Below are positions 13,901 through 26,090 of a stretch of DNA of 64,000 nt, in pieces. Position numbers and translations under genes: made by a program. Position 1 is the first letter of the stretch. Each line of letters begins with the position of its first letter. The stretch comes from Bolinopsis microptera (lineage: Eukaryota > Ctenophora > Tentaculata > Lobata > Bolinopsidae): the NCBI RefSeq assembly GCF_026151205.1, contig NC_087075.1:12632303-12696302 (forward strand). The letters are read 5' to 3'. Under the pieces are notes generated by a model. The model did no database searches and was not told the DNA's origin. It worked only from the letters and a program-made list of their open reading frames with translations.

Positions 13901-16900
13901 TATGGTTACCCGGTCTGGGAATATAATCGTTCGAATTTATTTCAGTCATGGTACAAGATGTGCTGGTCAGGTAGCTGCAAGCAAGAACGATGTTTGTGGC
14001 GTTGGAGTGGCTTACAACGCTAAAATTGCAGGTGCTAAGTGGGACGAGTGTGGTCACTTTTTCATTGAGAATGGAACGCGCCAAGTGTATTCTTGTTGAC
14101 GTTTTTCACTGCAAGCACAATTTACGCGCGGCGCGCGCAGCTTGTTATTGTTCACAGAAGCATGCTTGTTTGTCATTTTAGATTGTCAGAATGTCGACCA
14201 AAAATAGATGAGTTGGTAATTTGTTGATCACAATTTATTTCTAACACAACTCACAATTACTCCAGGAATAAGAATGCTAAAAAACAAAGTCGAGGACTCC
14301 ATGGAGGCTCAAGCTTTAAGGTTTAAAACAGAAAAGATTGATATTTACAGCTCTAGCTGGGGGCCAGTGGATGATGGTAAAAAGATGGACGGCCCAGGGC
14401 TCCTGGTGAAGAAAGCATTTGAGGACGGCGTCAGATATGTGAGTCATTTGATATACCGCTGTCTAGCTTCCGTATTATTATTAATTTTGCATAAGGGCTG
14501 GAAGGCCCAAGATCTGACTACCGTGTCTGAAACCGGGTTGTGGAGAGCCGTCACAGAGTTACCATACAATAAGTTTTATAATTTATGCTAGACCTGGACG
14601 AAGATTCTTTATAGAAAACCGCGTTCTCTTAGTGTTTAGTGTATGCTAGTCAAGCTCTAGTCAATTGACGTGATTATAGATCACTCGACGTGTCTAATCA
14701 CAAAAGATAGTGCTCAGTCAGACTGGCTATCGTCAATTAGAATCCCTTCAAATGATTAAGGGGCAACTAAGAAGTGAGCTCTCCACATCCGGCTCTCCGG
14801 GTATACTCTCAAAACTCGTCACGCCACACTGCGTGACGGCACAACGCATCTGCTTGCACCACGTGACACGCCGTCTCGCCAATGAGCACTCCACTAGCAG
14901 TCACCCTGCGTCCGCGAGGACCAACCACAGGCCTGGCTGTAAGTCAGGTGCAAAGGTGAGCAGACGGCTCATTCCAGACAGTAGGTCTGACAGCAGGTCT
15001 GCCAGCCAACCGACTTACACTCAAAATGTGTAACTCCCAAATACGAACATAATAAAACATTGGTTATTATATACCCGGAAACACATACTAAATTCTACGT
15101 CCCTTAAACGTTATACTAAAACTAAGATATCCTAAAAGATATCTCTAAATACCATATTACAACATCTCTACCCAAAAATTTTTTTCGAATATTTTAAAAC
15201 AATAAAATAATCGCCCTTTTCAATAAATCAAATTTTAATGCTCCCACGCATCAAAAGTCCAATACTTAAAAATAAGTCAAGTCTCAAAATAAAATACACG
15301 GCCCTAACCCTGTGCATTAAATTTAAATCCTCAAAATCCTAAAGTTAAAACTGAAATTGACTTCCACAAATCTTTCAAAACTTTCCAAAACTTTCAAATA
15401 CTTCCCTCTTGCACCAAGTTGTAGAGTCTTTGGTGTTGAGTCTTCATCATTAAATAGAGATGTATCGGAATCTCTAAAACGTCCTTGACAAGCAAACAGA
15501 GAAGTCAAAATAAATTCGAAAGTTTCTACGTTTCCGCCACTAAAGCAGCCCTGAACGGTTCGTGTTGCGAGTAAAGATCCTAATATCCCTATCAGTACTG
15601 TTCTGAAAGATACACGTGTTATACCTAAGTAAGGTACTAAATAGAAAGTCTATCTATGCGAGTAAGACATTACTGTTCTGAAACTAGATTCCAAAAGTAA
15701 GTGTACTTCCCTATCCGGGCATCTCCTCGTCTTCTACTGGTTGAAGAGTTTTATGAGATCCGTAACTAGTCTAACGTTGTATCCTAGACGATCAGGTTGT
15801 CTCCGTTCCTCAGGTCTCCTAGTGTTTAGTGTATGCTAGTCAAGCTCTAGTCAATTGACGTGATTATAGATCACTCGACGTGTCTAATCACAAAAGATAG
15901 TGCTCAGTCAGACTGGCTATCGTCAATTAGAATCCCTTCAAATGATTAAGGGGCAACTAAGAAGTGAGCTCTCCACATCCGGCTCTCCGGGTATACTCTC
16001 AAAACTCGTCACGCCACACTGCGTGACGGCACAACGCATCTGCTTGCACCACGTGACACGCCGTCTCGCCAATGAGCACTCCACTAGCAGTCACCCTGCG
16101 TCCGCGAGGACCAACCACAGGCCTGGCTGTAAGTCAGGTGCAAAGGTGAGCAGACGGCTCATTCCAGACAGTAGGTCTGACAGCAGGTCTGCCAGCCAAC
16201 CGACTTACACTCAAAATGTGTAACTCCCAAATACGAACATAATAAAACATTGGTTATTATATACCCGGAAACACATACTAAATTCTACGTCCCTTAAACG
16301 TTATACTAAAACTAAGATATCCTAAAAGATATCTCTAAATACCATATTACAACATCTTACTCGAATTGATTCATCATGCTGACGTAAACGCCTAAACGGT
16401 CTTAAAGTTAATAGTAATCTTGTATGTACTGGAATAGCTATGTAGTAGTTGCATAAGTTAAGTTAATGATATTTCTTAATTGATTCATGTTACAGACAGC
16501 TCATTGTTTCATCAGGATTCAGGGCGACTAGCTTAAGACTGGCTAGAGGGAGTTCGTTGTCCCCAGGCATAACAAACATGTGTTTAATTTGTTAATGATC
16601 TAAGCAATCCTTTTGAAACTCTAAAATAATTCTTAAAACTTAGAGTCTTAAAGTTTAGAGTCTTACCATGGAACAAGAGGCGAGCACTTGTTATTACTTT
16701 ACATATTAATGAACTGACTTATCAGGGAAGGGAAGGAAAAGGTTCAATATACGTGTGGGCTAGCGGCAATGGTGGTTTAAACAAGGATAACTGTAACTGT
16801 GATGGTTACTGCAGCTCCATCTACACCATAAGGTTGGACTGCTATATCTTTTAGTGACAATATCACGTGACAATATCACGTGACAATATCACGTGACAAT

Positions 16901-19900
16901 ATCACGCACTTATCAAATGTTACTGCAGCTCCATCTACACCATAAGGTTGGACTTCTATACCTTTTAGTTTGGTTAATCGTTTTGTTAGTCGCCTTACCA
17001 GTAAATCTCCGCGACGATAAACTGTTTCACATCTGTGACGAAACAGATAAAATTTAGAATTGAGTTAAAAAGTTAAAAATTAAAAAGGTTTGTTATTACA
17101 CTTTCGTTACGGGAGAAAGTGTAAAGGAAGTAACGACAGTACCTTACAGTATCAGTGCGGTTAACGATAAGGGCCAAATACCGGCTTATGTTGAGGAATG
17201 TAGTGCTACATTGGCGGCAGCATACAGTTCCGGTACCAACAACGAGCGCAGGATTGTAAGTAGCGAGTGCCTGAAAACTCCCCTGCATAAAAACCTTAGA
17301 AAACTATTTTTAGTACACATAGTTGCTAACATGTACAATTCCCATTTGTTCCTGTGTTGGCTGTCACATTTCTTTATTATAAGATCTAGAACCCTCGTCT
17401 ATATTTCTTCATCCATCACTACTTTCCTCTCCATAGCAATAACGTAGAAAATTAACCCGGAGAAGTTTGATCAATATAACAAATTAAAACTACATTCGTC
17501 AGGCCACCACGGATCTGAACTCAGGTTGCACTGAACAGCACGGCGGTACATCTGCTGCAGCGCCCCTAGCTGCAGGAGTCATCGCACTCGCTCTCAGTGC
17601 CAAGTTAGTCAACGCTAACAGCCAATTTACCAATTAACACCTCCCTGTTTTCAAAATCACTAAATGTTCATCACCCTAATTAATTAGCAATTAAACCAAT
17701 TATCTGCCTTCAGTCCGGAGTTAGGGTGGAGGGATGTACAGCACATTATTGTCGAGAGCTCAACTCATCCTACTCACGACAACTCTGATGTTAACGGTGC
17801 TGGCAGGTAAGCGACACACCATTCTTATTAAAGCCAGACGATACATATTACATTCCATTCAGCCATTGTCTCGATTTCCTATCGAAATTAAAATTGTCGC
17901 AGAATGGATTATCATTGTGACGATTATTCTAGATTTTGAACATGGCGGAATCCCTATCAAAACACCGTGGTATGCATCACAATATCACGCACAATATATA
18001 TCACAATATCACGCACAATATCACGCACAATATCACGTGACAATATCACGCACAATATCACGCACAATATCACGCACAATATCACGCACAATATCACGCA
18101 CAATATCACGCACAATATCACGTGACAATATCACGTGACAATATCACGTTACAATATCACGTGACAATATCACGTGACAATATCACGCACTTATCAAATG
18201 TTACTGCCAGGCGGGTCAACAACAAGATAGGCTTCGGAATTCTAGACTCGTTGAGAATGGTTGAAACTGCAAAAACTTGGATCAACGTGGGAGAACAACA
18301 TGTTTGTTCCATTGTATCAGACCGACAATCTCTCGCTCACGAGTCAGTACAAGACATAGTATAGCACCAAACATTGTCTTCTGTTTTTGACAACGCTAGT
18401 TTATTTTTCATTTTTGTTTGCTCTAATCACACTCACGGACTAGCTAGAAAGATTATCTCTACGAGGCCTATAATAATGGAGCCGTGCTCGACTGATAGCA
18501 AGCACCAATTGACTCTTAATTAGTAATTAATTAGTAATTAATGAATAATTAGTGTTTGTGCTGTCAGGAACGCTCAGATCAGGAAACAAGAGGGACAGAA
18601 GTTGGAGGTACGGATAACAACTGACGCTTGTAAAGGGAGCTCACGTGAGGTCGCTGTGTTGGAACATGTCCAAGTTGTCCTGAGTGTCAACCACGATTTT
18701 AGAGGTATTTGCAGGAGTACGACAGTTTGGAAATAGACAATATACAATGGATACCGATTTTGAATTTTTTAAAGAATGCTTAGTAACGAATTTATAAATT
18801 CATTACTAAGCATTCTTTAATCAACATTCTTTAATAAGCTTTCTGATAAATCAAATGTGATGTATTGCTGTAATTATCCTTTTAGTAACATTTGACCTTT
18901 TTCCACTTCACAGGGTTTATAATAATTATTAAACGAAACTCTTAGATAATTCTGATCGTAATAATATATTAATTCAATGTTCCAGGTTCCCTCAAGATAA
19001 TCCTAGAATCTCCAGCCGGAACAGAGTCAGCTCTGCTCACAGAACGGCCGTCTGACACAAATAACCAGGGTTTCTTCAAGTGGAGTTTCCTTTCCGTGCA
19101 GATGTGGGGAGAGGTTGCACCTGGGCAGTGGACTCTTACCATCGAGAGCAAGGGCGACGGTGAGAATATTCCCCTTTTTTTTCTTTTTTTTAAAAGTTTG
19201 GTTGATAGTCATTGCTTTTGACTCGATTTATTTTGTTCGCAGAATGTTTAACTTTTGTTCCAGAGATTAATTTTGATTGCTGATAGTTGTTGTTGGCAGG
19301 TGAGCTAACGTACGTGGAACTGATATTGTACGGAACAAAGTACACAACCAACTCTACACAGCAATGTGAACACTTTTCCCTAATTTCATCAGGTAAGATT
19401 TATGTATTTATGTTAGAGGTTCTTCAAAACAGCAGATTAGAAACAAGGAAACTCAAAAAATATGACTTTTGCACTGTATTATAAAATTGTACTGTATTGT
19501 AAAATTGCACTGTATTATAAAATTGTGCGATTTTGAAAGTTAACTCGGGCTACAGTACCCTCCTCAACTCCCCCTCACTCCACAGACGACACGGGATCCA
19601 AGACATGTGTAGAGGAGTGTCCTGAGTTCGGGTATTACACCTCCAAAACAATGTGTCTGCCTTGTCACGTGACGTGTGCCTCCTGTACTGACTACAATGT
19701 CTGTACTAGCTGTCCTGATCAACTCTTCCTTAACTACGGTCAGTACTACCGTAGTAACCATAGTAACCATAGTAACTATGGTTACTATCTCTAATATATT
19801 ATCTTATCTTTACTATTATTGTCCTTCTTGAGAGTGATGTGAGTAGAGATGTGATGTTTACTATGAGGTTTGAGTCAGAATCAGAGTTTTTAAGTTTACT

Positions 19901-21702
19901 GTTAGGACCAGGTTAAAGAATTGGTTTATCTAACATCAGACGTATACCTGCGCCATTACGTACCTGCCCCATTAAGTACCTGCCCCATTACGTACCTGCC
20001 CCATTACGTACCTGCCCCATTACGTACCTGCCCCATTGCGTACCTGCCCCATTACGTACCTGCCCCATTACGTACCTGCCCCATTACGTACCTGCCCCAT
20101 TACGTACCTGCCCCATTACGTACCTGCCCCATTACGTACCTGCCCCATTACGTACCTGCCCCATTACGTACCTGCCCCATTACGTACCTGCCCCATTACG
20201 TACCTGCCCCATTACGTACCTGCCCCATTACGTACCTGCCCCATTACGTACCTGCCCCATTACGTACCTGCCCCATTACGTACCTGCCCCATTACGTACC
20301 TGCCCCATTACGCACCTGCCCTATTACGTATCTGCCCCATTACGTACCTGCCCCATTACGTACCTGCCCCATTACGTACCTGCCCCATTACGTACCTGCC
20401 CCATTACGTACCTGCCCCATTGGCCATTACGTATCTGCCCCATTACGTACCTGCCCCATTACGTACCTGCCCCATTACGTACCTGCCCCATTACGTACCT
20501 GCCCCATTACGTACCTGCCCCATTACGTACCTGCCCCATTACGTACCTGCCCCATTACGTACCTGCCCCATTACGTACCTGCCCCATTACTTACCTGCCC
20601 CATTACGTACCTGCCCCATTACGTACCTGCCCCATTACGTACCTGCCCCATTACGTACCTGCCCCATTACGTACCTGCCCCATTACGTACCTGCCCCATT
20701 ACGTACCTGCCCCATTACGTACCTGCCCCATTACGTACCTGCCCCATTACGTACCTGCCCCATTACGTACCTGCCCCATTACGTACCTGCCCCATTACGT
20801 ACCTGCCCCATTACGTACCTGCCCCATTACGTACCTGCCCCATTACGCACCTGCCCTATTACGTTAACTACAAAAAAACTGTAAAAATATCAAGCCTGCC
20901 CAACATTAAAGAACCCTTTCTACACAGAAGAGCACAAGTGCGTGAGTGAGTGTCCAGAGGATCACACTGTATCAGATAGTAAACTACGTGGTCAACTCTG
21001 TAAGAAGACCCCCCCTGGTCAGGCTTGGTACAAAGGTAGGTCACGTGATGTGATCACGTGTCATTCAATTATTGCTTGTTATCTATTATACACTGATGTA
21101 AATACAATTTTAACGCCAATGCAATGGAAGTTCTGGAAAAGGCTAATATATAGTACTAGTAGTAGCCCATCTTTATTTGAATGTTTTATTATTACAGGAG
21201 ATGCGATGTACATTATCATTGTGGTAATCTTTATGTGCTTACTGATTATTGTTGTCCTTGTAATCAGCATGCATCACTACAGAAAATACAAGAGCGGGTA
21301 AGTTCATCCTTTTATTGTTTGCTAAATTGTATTCGAATTATCTTCAAATTAACGATCTAAATCTCAACATGACTTCCTTTCTCTTTTCCATTTCAGTCCT
21401 GACAACTCTTTTATTTCAGCAGCATTGAATCACTCCGATACCGTGACGGGACCCCTTACTCCCACACCCAACTAAAACCCATCACCGCCTCCGTGACCCA
21501 CCCCATCCCAGACCCTTCACGTGTCAACCATCCCCACATGACGTCATCACTCCACCACATGACGTCATCAGAACCTCCTCCTTATATCCCGCGGGACCCC
21601 AACAATAGAACTGTCATTAGGAGCTCTGATTTACAACCTGGAACTATTCACAAGAAGTCGGTATCGGCGTGCCCCAATCACAGAAACTCCGAGCGAGTAT
21701 AA
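10757..21702 (+). CDS. Furin/PCSK5-like proprotein convertase (18 exons, 5' end missing)
   Basis: A subtilisin-like, calcium-dependent endoprotease that would cleave precursors after basic motifs in the secretory pathway. Exons: 10757-10945, 12584-12680, 12991-13028, 13666-13745, 13946-14031, 14266-14438, 16726-16832, 17150-17255, 17503-17603, 17714-17806, 18211-18313, 18568 or 18578-18704, 18986-19159, 19300-19392, 19586-19738, 20928-21035, 21198-21297, 21420-21702. All have GT/AG borders and compatible phases; only the 18313/18568 junction is uncertain. Visible: autocleavage site RVKR, catalytic Asp in AILDDG, His in DHGTRCAG, oxyanion Asn in WASGNGG, Ser in [12 protein letters not shown], a P domain ending LILYGTKY, furin-like Cys-rich segments, one transmembrane helix and a tail with PPPY. 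Sequence features such as FNDP and [16 protein letters not shown] resemble PCSK5/6 and furin most; orthology is not assigned. Signal peptide and most of the prodomain are not found. Confidence 0.93.
14632..16354. mobile_element. Non-autonomous LTR retrotransposon in a convertase intron
   Basis: Two direct repeats of about 533 bp (14632-15164 and 15822-16354) that look identical base for base flank a 657-bp internal region. They have retroviral-type ends, TGTT...AACA. TCTTA lies at 14627-14631 and again at 16355-16359, a likely 5-bp target duplication (one extra G sits before the left TG). Each LTR carries an AATAAA. The internal part has no gag/pol-like frame and no clear primer-binding site, so the element must depend on another for mobility (TRIM/LARD-like). 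The 107-codon frame in each LTR is not recognisable. It lies between the exons ending 14438 and starting 16726. Identical LTRs imply recent insertion. Confidence 0.88.
16856..16916. repeat. Intronic CAATATCACGTGA repeat, short array
   Basis: Four copies of a TGACAATATCACG-type unit, with CACGTG inside several copies, in the intron after the WASGNGG exon. The array is followed by CACTTATCAAATGTTACTGC, which also follows the longer array at 17983-18192 in a downstream intron of the same gene. Confidence 0.85.
16918..16970 (+). repeat. Intronic duplicate of the preceding exon's 3' end and donor
   Basis: Sequence from 16806 to about 16850 (exon end, donor ATAAG/GTTGGA and first intron bases) is repeated at about 16920-16968. 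The copy has an AG (TTACTGCAG) 18 bp before its own donor-like AAG/GTTGGA, so an 18-nt in-frame microexon is conceivable. More simply, it is a local duplication that came with the neighbouring repeat array. Confidence 0.7.
17983..18192. repeat. Intronic CAATATCACGCA/CGTGA array
   Basis: About 17 copies of a 12-13-bp unit, alternating ATATCACGCACA and ATATCACGTGAC. It sits immediately upstream of the acceptor TTACTGCCAG at 18210 in the convertase gene. It shares unit and right flank with the array at 16856-16916. Confidence 0.93.
18766..18818. repeat. Short perfect inverted repeat in a convertase intron
   Basis: AAAGAATGCTTAGTAA and its exact complement flank an AT-rich spacer, giving a strong hairpin. 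Another AT-rich hairpin with CAAGCAGTTTGA arms lies at about 22579-22621. Both are probably remnants of foldback elements. Confidence 0.7.
19952..20866. repeat. 16-bp intronic satellite (TACGTACCTGCCCCAT)n
   Basis: About 57 copies of a 16-bp unit occupy most of the intron between the two Cys-rich exons (19738 and 20928). Variants are rare (AAGTACC, GCGTACC, GTATCTG, a deletion near 20421). On the opposite strand every unit reads CAGGTACGTAATGGGG, which contains a consensus-like 5' splice site CAG/GTACGT. All frames across it are open because three units make 48 bp; none of those frames is a gene. Confidence 0.97.
21397..21475 (+). CDS. Alternative short C-tail of the convertase
   Basis: The last exon has two good acceptors 23 bp apart: TTTCCATTTCAG before 21397 and TTATTTCAG before 21420, plus a CAGCAG option three bases on. 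The first acceptor leads to a different frame that ends at the TAA at 21473-21475, giving a tail of about 26 residues. The second gives a 94-residue tail to the TAA at 21702 with PPPY and several Ser/Thr. Inference: alternative acceptor choice could produce two tails. The long form looks like the main product because its frame stays open and protein-like. Confidence 0.45.
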
Positions 21703-21854
21703 CTATAGGTCTGTACGCCGCGTCTGTACGCCGCGTCTGTACGCCGTGTCTGTACGCCGCAGTAGTATAAGTAAGCATACCCTTACAATCCCCTACAGTA
21801 GCAATCAGTGCAGTATGCTCACATAACAAAAGTAAGAACGATCAAATGGCCTCA

Positions 21855-21860
21855 AATAAA
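21855..21860 (+). terminator. Candidate poly(A) signal of the convertase gene
   Basis: The first AATAAA after the long-tail stop codon, about 155 nt downstream, on the coding strand. No transcript evidence. Confidence 0.45.
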
Positions 21861-21869
21861 CCATCCTAC

Positions 21870-23450
21870 GCAACCTGAAAACGAGATGATTTTATTTAGT
21901 GCCCGATTATCTATACTGATTTCTTTTGAGTTGAAAGGTGTCGGCTGCGTACAATCCCGTCTATTTCGTAAAATCCTACTGCTCGTTCGAGAAAATGTCT
22001 CACGAAACTTGGGAGACCGGTAGATTTAATAGGAATTAATAGGATACACATTGTTAGAATCTACCTTGACTGGAGTTGAATGACGAAACAACTTTAGGAT
22101 TAGATTATCAAACTCACCCGAATGGGCCACTGTAGAATGACGAGTGATGATTTCTCTGACCTTTATTTTGATTGTATTTGAATCCAGAATTAAGCATGGA
22201 TGTGAGACTTGATATATTTATTTCTCTAGCGCGCCACAGGCACAATGATTGGTTTACTGTGTTACACACGTGACGCACTCGTGACGCACACGTGACACAT
22301 GAGTGCGTCACCTGATATGGGCCTATGATATTGATACAAAAAGAGGCGTTTTTGTTATCAATTTAATAACACTGCTAATTTGCGAGGATACCTCAAGCGA
22401 CAAACCAGCTTTATTTCATGAAAATATAGATTTCACCTGGAAATGAAATAAGTTGCCCAAAAAATAAATAATCGATGTTAGATTGAAGTGAATTTAGCTG
22501 GTCTGATCATGAATTTTTCCCAAGTTCGGTTTGCGGCGTTTTACCGTAAATAAGTAATTTGGGTAATTTACAGTAAATACAAGCAGTTTGATTTACTAAT
22601 AGTAAGTCAAACTGCTTGTCAAACACGCTGGCCCTGCACTAACTGCATGTATCGCTTATAAAGTGTAACACAGTAGCAATTGCTGTTTTAATGAAATCAT
22701 GTATAATATTTTTATCTTGAAAATGATATATTATATGATAATTTTTATTTATTTATTCTTTTACTTTTCACTGTAAATGGTAAGGACTTTTCTATAGCAA
22801 TTTTGCTAGTTACCATTGGTTATTGATATTTGACGACGAGAATATGTTATGAAAAATGTGACTTATTTCATTCTATGATGCATACAAGATAGCTTTAATA
22901 ATTAATATACTATCGTGATTTCGACATATTAATTAATATTGCTTTTAGTTATTACTTTCACGTCATTAACCATAATCTTCATGCTGGCATTTAATACTAA
23001 TAGATATTAGATGTTTAAATCAGAACGATAGACTCCGATTAGATAACAAAGAAAACTAATTCTCTACTTAAATTACCTTAATTAATAAAAAATTAGTTTT
23101 GTAATTTAACTGCAGTCTTGTTTTTAATTATGTGATCCAAGGCTCTTAACCTTCTTATCATGATTGGAAACAACACTTTGACGTAGAATAATAATAATGC
23201 ATAATGCCGAATATAGATATACTGGCTGTTAATTACTTTTAACAGAAAACAGCGTTAATTTGAATATATCTGCTGATTATATACCTCTGAACAGTGTTGT
23301 AATGTTTTTTTTGACAATGTAAATATTTTAAAACTTATTTGATTTACTGGTTCTTATAAGTTAATACTTTTACTTGTCGTCAATCAATCATAATTGTGAC
23401 TGAATTTATCATAAGTGTGGATAAATTAATTATTGGTATGCAACGAATTA
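21870..23450. other. AT-rich gene-free stretch
   Basis: No exon, RNA gene or long repeat is recognised apart from the hairpin at about 22579-22621. Composition is strongly AT-rich. Confidence 0.4.
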
Positions 23451-23454
23451 ATTA

Positions 23455-23573
23455 CCTTACTCGGGAATATTATAGCGGGTTGATTTATGACTGGGAAAAT
23501 TAATGACCGGGAAAAATATGGCGGAATTTTCCAAAATCCACTACTTTATCCCAGTCATAGTTCCCGAGTAAGG
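23455..23573. mobile_element. CCTTAC-ended MITE with TA target duplication
   Basis: 119 bp beginning CCTTACTCGGGAA and ending TTCCCGAGTAAGG, flanked on both sides by TA (23453-23454, 23574-23575). It shares CCTTA(C/T) termini and TA flanks with elements at 42751-42903 and 63048-63552, suggesting one mariner-like superfamily (inference from ends only). Confidence 0.75.
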
Positions 23574-24024
23574 TAGTCATATTTATGAATAAATAATTTG
23601 ATTGGGAATAGAACTTTCAACTTTCAGTTGCTCAATCTTGTCTTGTGCCATCCTCAGTGACCTTGCTAGGTGTTACTCTCACCGAACGGCAGAAAAGCGT
23701 CTCTTCACCGACCTCACTTTGGTTGGTCACTGGTAAAAAATTCAGCCAAAACCGCGAAATTTCGGTCAAGGAATTAGGAAACGGCAGAAAAGCGTCTCTT
23801 CAAAAATCTCTTTTTCCTTTCTGATTATTTTCCGTTTATCAAAGCTTCCTTTCGGAATAGAACTTTCATTACCTCAATTTTGTCTTGTGTCATCCTCAGT
23901 GGGATGATGATTAATCACTCTACACTCAACTGTCACGTGACTTTTTCAACCCGTTCTCTAGCTGGCCTTGAACGATTATTCGAAACCTTAACCCTCTATA
24001 ATCTGATCACAACTCTAACCCTAA

Positions 24025-24136
24025 CTTGACCATTGTTAATGATCTGGCCCGGCGCGCGCTACTTCGTAGCTCGTGCCGTCGAGAAGAAAGCGGCGCGCGC
24101 TACTTCGAAGAAATTTAGACGAGTAACATCCGTCAA
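24025..24136. repeat. GCGCGC module, copy 1
   Basis: A roughly 110-bp module runs from TTGACCATTGTTAATG through CGGCGCGCGCTACTTCG (twice) to GACGAGTAACATCCGTCAA. The same module recurs at 25497-25616 and as both arms of 26842-27148. It appears to be one arm of a foldback transposon. Confidence 0.8.
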
Positions 24137-25242
24137 ACCCTAACCCAATCCTTAACAAACGCATATGCCGAAACCATAACTCTAACGAGAAATTAGACTA
24201 ACTTCCTTATACGGTCATATCACGTGATCGAGACATTTTTTCGCCAATAATATTATTATTGGCAATATCTCGTCAATCGTCAGGGGAGAATTTTAACCTT
24301 ATGTCATTGCATGGGCAATTGGGGGTAATTGGGAATCAGCGTCCAAAAATACATCGATTAAAGTTGGTTTCAACTGTCGAGGGGCCTTTTAGAACAATCT
24401 CGTTAAGATCGACTGTATGTAGCAGGGACAAAAGGAAATCGCGGCATGCACGGAATCGCGATTTTTCCCATTATTTGCGACAAATTTCATGTATAGTTTA
24501 ATGTATAGCCTGTTAAATTTCGCGGTATCGCGATTTTTGGCCAAAATAATCGCGAAATCCTTTTGTCCCTGGTATGTAGAGTGATCTTTAGCACGCTAGT
24601 TCTCAGTGACCTTGCTAGGTGTCACTTTCATTGACCTCACTGATTGGTCACTGGTAACAAATTCAGCCAAAACTGCGAAATTTTGGTCAAGGAAACGCAA
24701 AACGGCACGCGGCAGAAAAGCTTTTTTTTTTAAATCATCCAAAATCTCTTTTTGATTTTCCTTTCTGTGTTTTGATGATTGTCCGTTTATCAAAGCTTTC
24801 TTTGGGTAGGGGGTGCACGATAAAAATAAACTTGCTCGGATTTTAAAAATTTTACCATTGTTTTCTAGAAGTAGAGACTGCATGAGAATTTTCACAGTAC
24901 CAAATTTGTTTTACTGGGCTGCGCTCAGCCCGTCATTCCGCCTAATCTCTATTCGGCTATGTTTATAAACATGATAGACTGAGGAGTGAGGTCCCCAGGT
25001 AAAACTTGTTATACCTTTTTGGAAAGATCAGTGAGTTTTGCCTGACGCCTAGGTGCCATATTTTATGGTGCGCAGCTTTCGGAGCAAAAGTAACTGTAAA
25101 AGTCGCGTAATTTGACCAAATTCGTTAATTTTTGTCGTATTATTCTGATATATCTTTAGTTCCTTGAATTCGATCATTCTGAAAATTGGCGACGACCTTC
25201 CAATAGGGCTTTCACAACTGTCCGAAAAATTTGGTGGATATC

Positions 25243-25904
25243 GTTGTCATACGTTGTATGACCCGCCGCGCACGAGTGCGCGGCTCCCCTGTATCGTAGA
25301 AACTCACTATAGTGAAGCGACAGTGGGGGTCACCACGTGATCCAAAGATATCGGAGTTGATGTATCATATAGTGATGAAAATGGGGCAAAATACGCTACT
25401 TTTAGCTGTAACATAATTTTTGATGGTTGGATATGCTTTAAACCCAAAAAACCTTACCACCTGCTGGGCTCGCCAGAGGGGCTTTTACGAAATCGCTTGA
25501 CCATTGTTAATGGTCTGGCCCGGCGCGCGCTACTTCGTAGCACTTGCCATCGGGCCATTTCGAGAAGAAAGCGGCGCGCGCTACTTCGAAGAAATTTAGA
25601 CGAGTAACATCCGTCAACTAAATCGCTCGCCCAAAAATTTCACGACACTTTGGTTTTTTTGGTTTTGCAGCCGTGCAAAACGGTTTTACATAAACTCTAA
25701 TCCCAACCCTAACCCTAACCATAATCATAACCCCGAAGCTATCCATAATCTTAACTACAACCCTAACCTTGTATCACGTGGTGACCCCCACGGTCGTTTC
25801 ACTATAGCGTCGTTTCACTGTAGCGTCGTTTCACTGTAGCGTCTTCGACGCTACAGGGGGAGCCGCGCACTTCGTGCGCGGCGGGTCATACAACGTATGA
25901 CAAC
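25243..25904. mobile_element. Foldback element with CATACAACGTATGAC arms
   Basis: Inverted arms at 25243-25345 (GTTGTCATACGTTGTATGAC, then GCCGCGCACGAGTGCGCGGC and GGGGTCACCACGTGAT) and about 25780-25904 in reverse order. The right arm has a GTCGTTTCACTGTAGC repeat in three copies. A complete GCGCGC module (25497-25616) sits inside, suggesting nesting. Inside are also short runs of CCCTAACC-like sequence (25690-25760), too degenerate to be telomeric. Confidence 0.7.
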
Positions 25905-26090
25905 CCTAACCCGAGCCTTAAATAACCGAATTCACGTTTTACTAGCCTGTCACGTGACCAAAACAGTTTTTTGCCCATAACTCTCCAGGGAAGCATTTTA
26001 ACCCTACGTCATGGGGGGAGATTCGGAATCAGCGTCCAAAAATACACCGATTTAGATCACTTTCATGCCTAAAGGGCCTTTTCACAAGAA

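Noticed and set aside
14710-15033. 107-codon frame present in both LTRs
   Set aside because: Identical in both LTRs, no recognised domain, no start context. More likely chance inside the LTR.
19921-20949. 342-codon frame of [12 protein letters not shown] repeats on the plus strand
   Set aside because: The 16-bp intronic array is open in all frames, and it lies between two clear convertase exons in a different phase.
25690-25760. CCCTAACC runs as interstitial telomeric sequence
   Set aside because: Only two or three imperfect units mixed with CCATAATC variants inside a foldback element.
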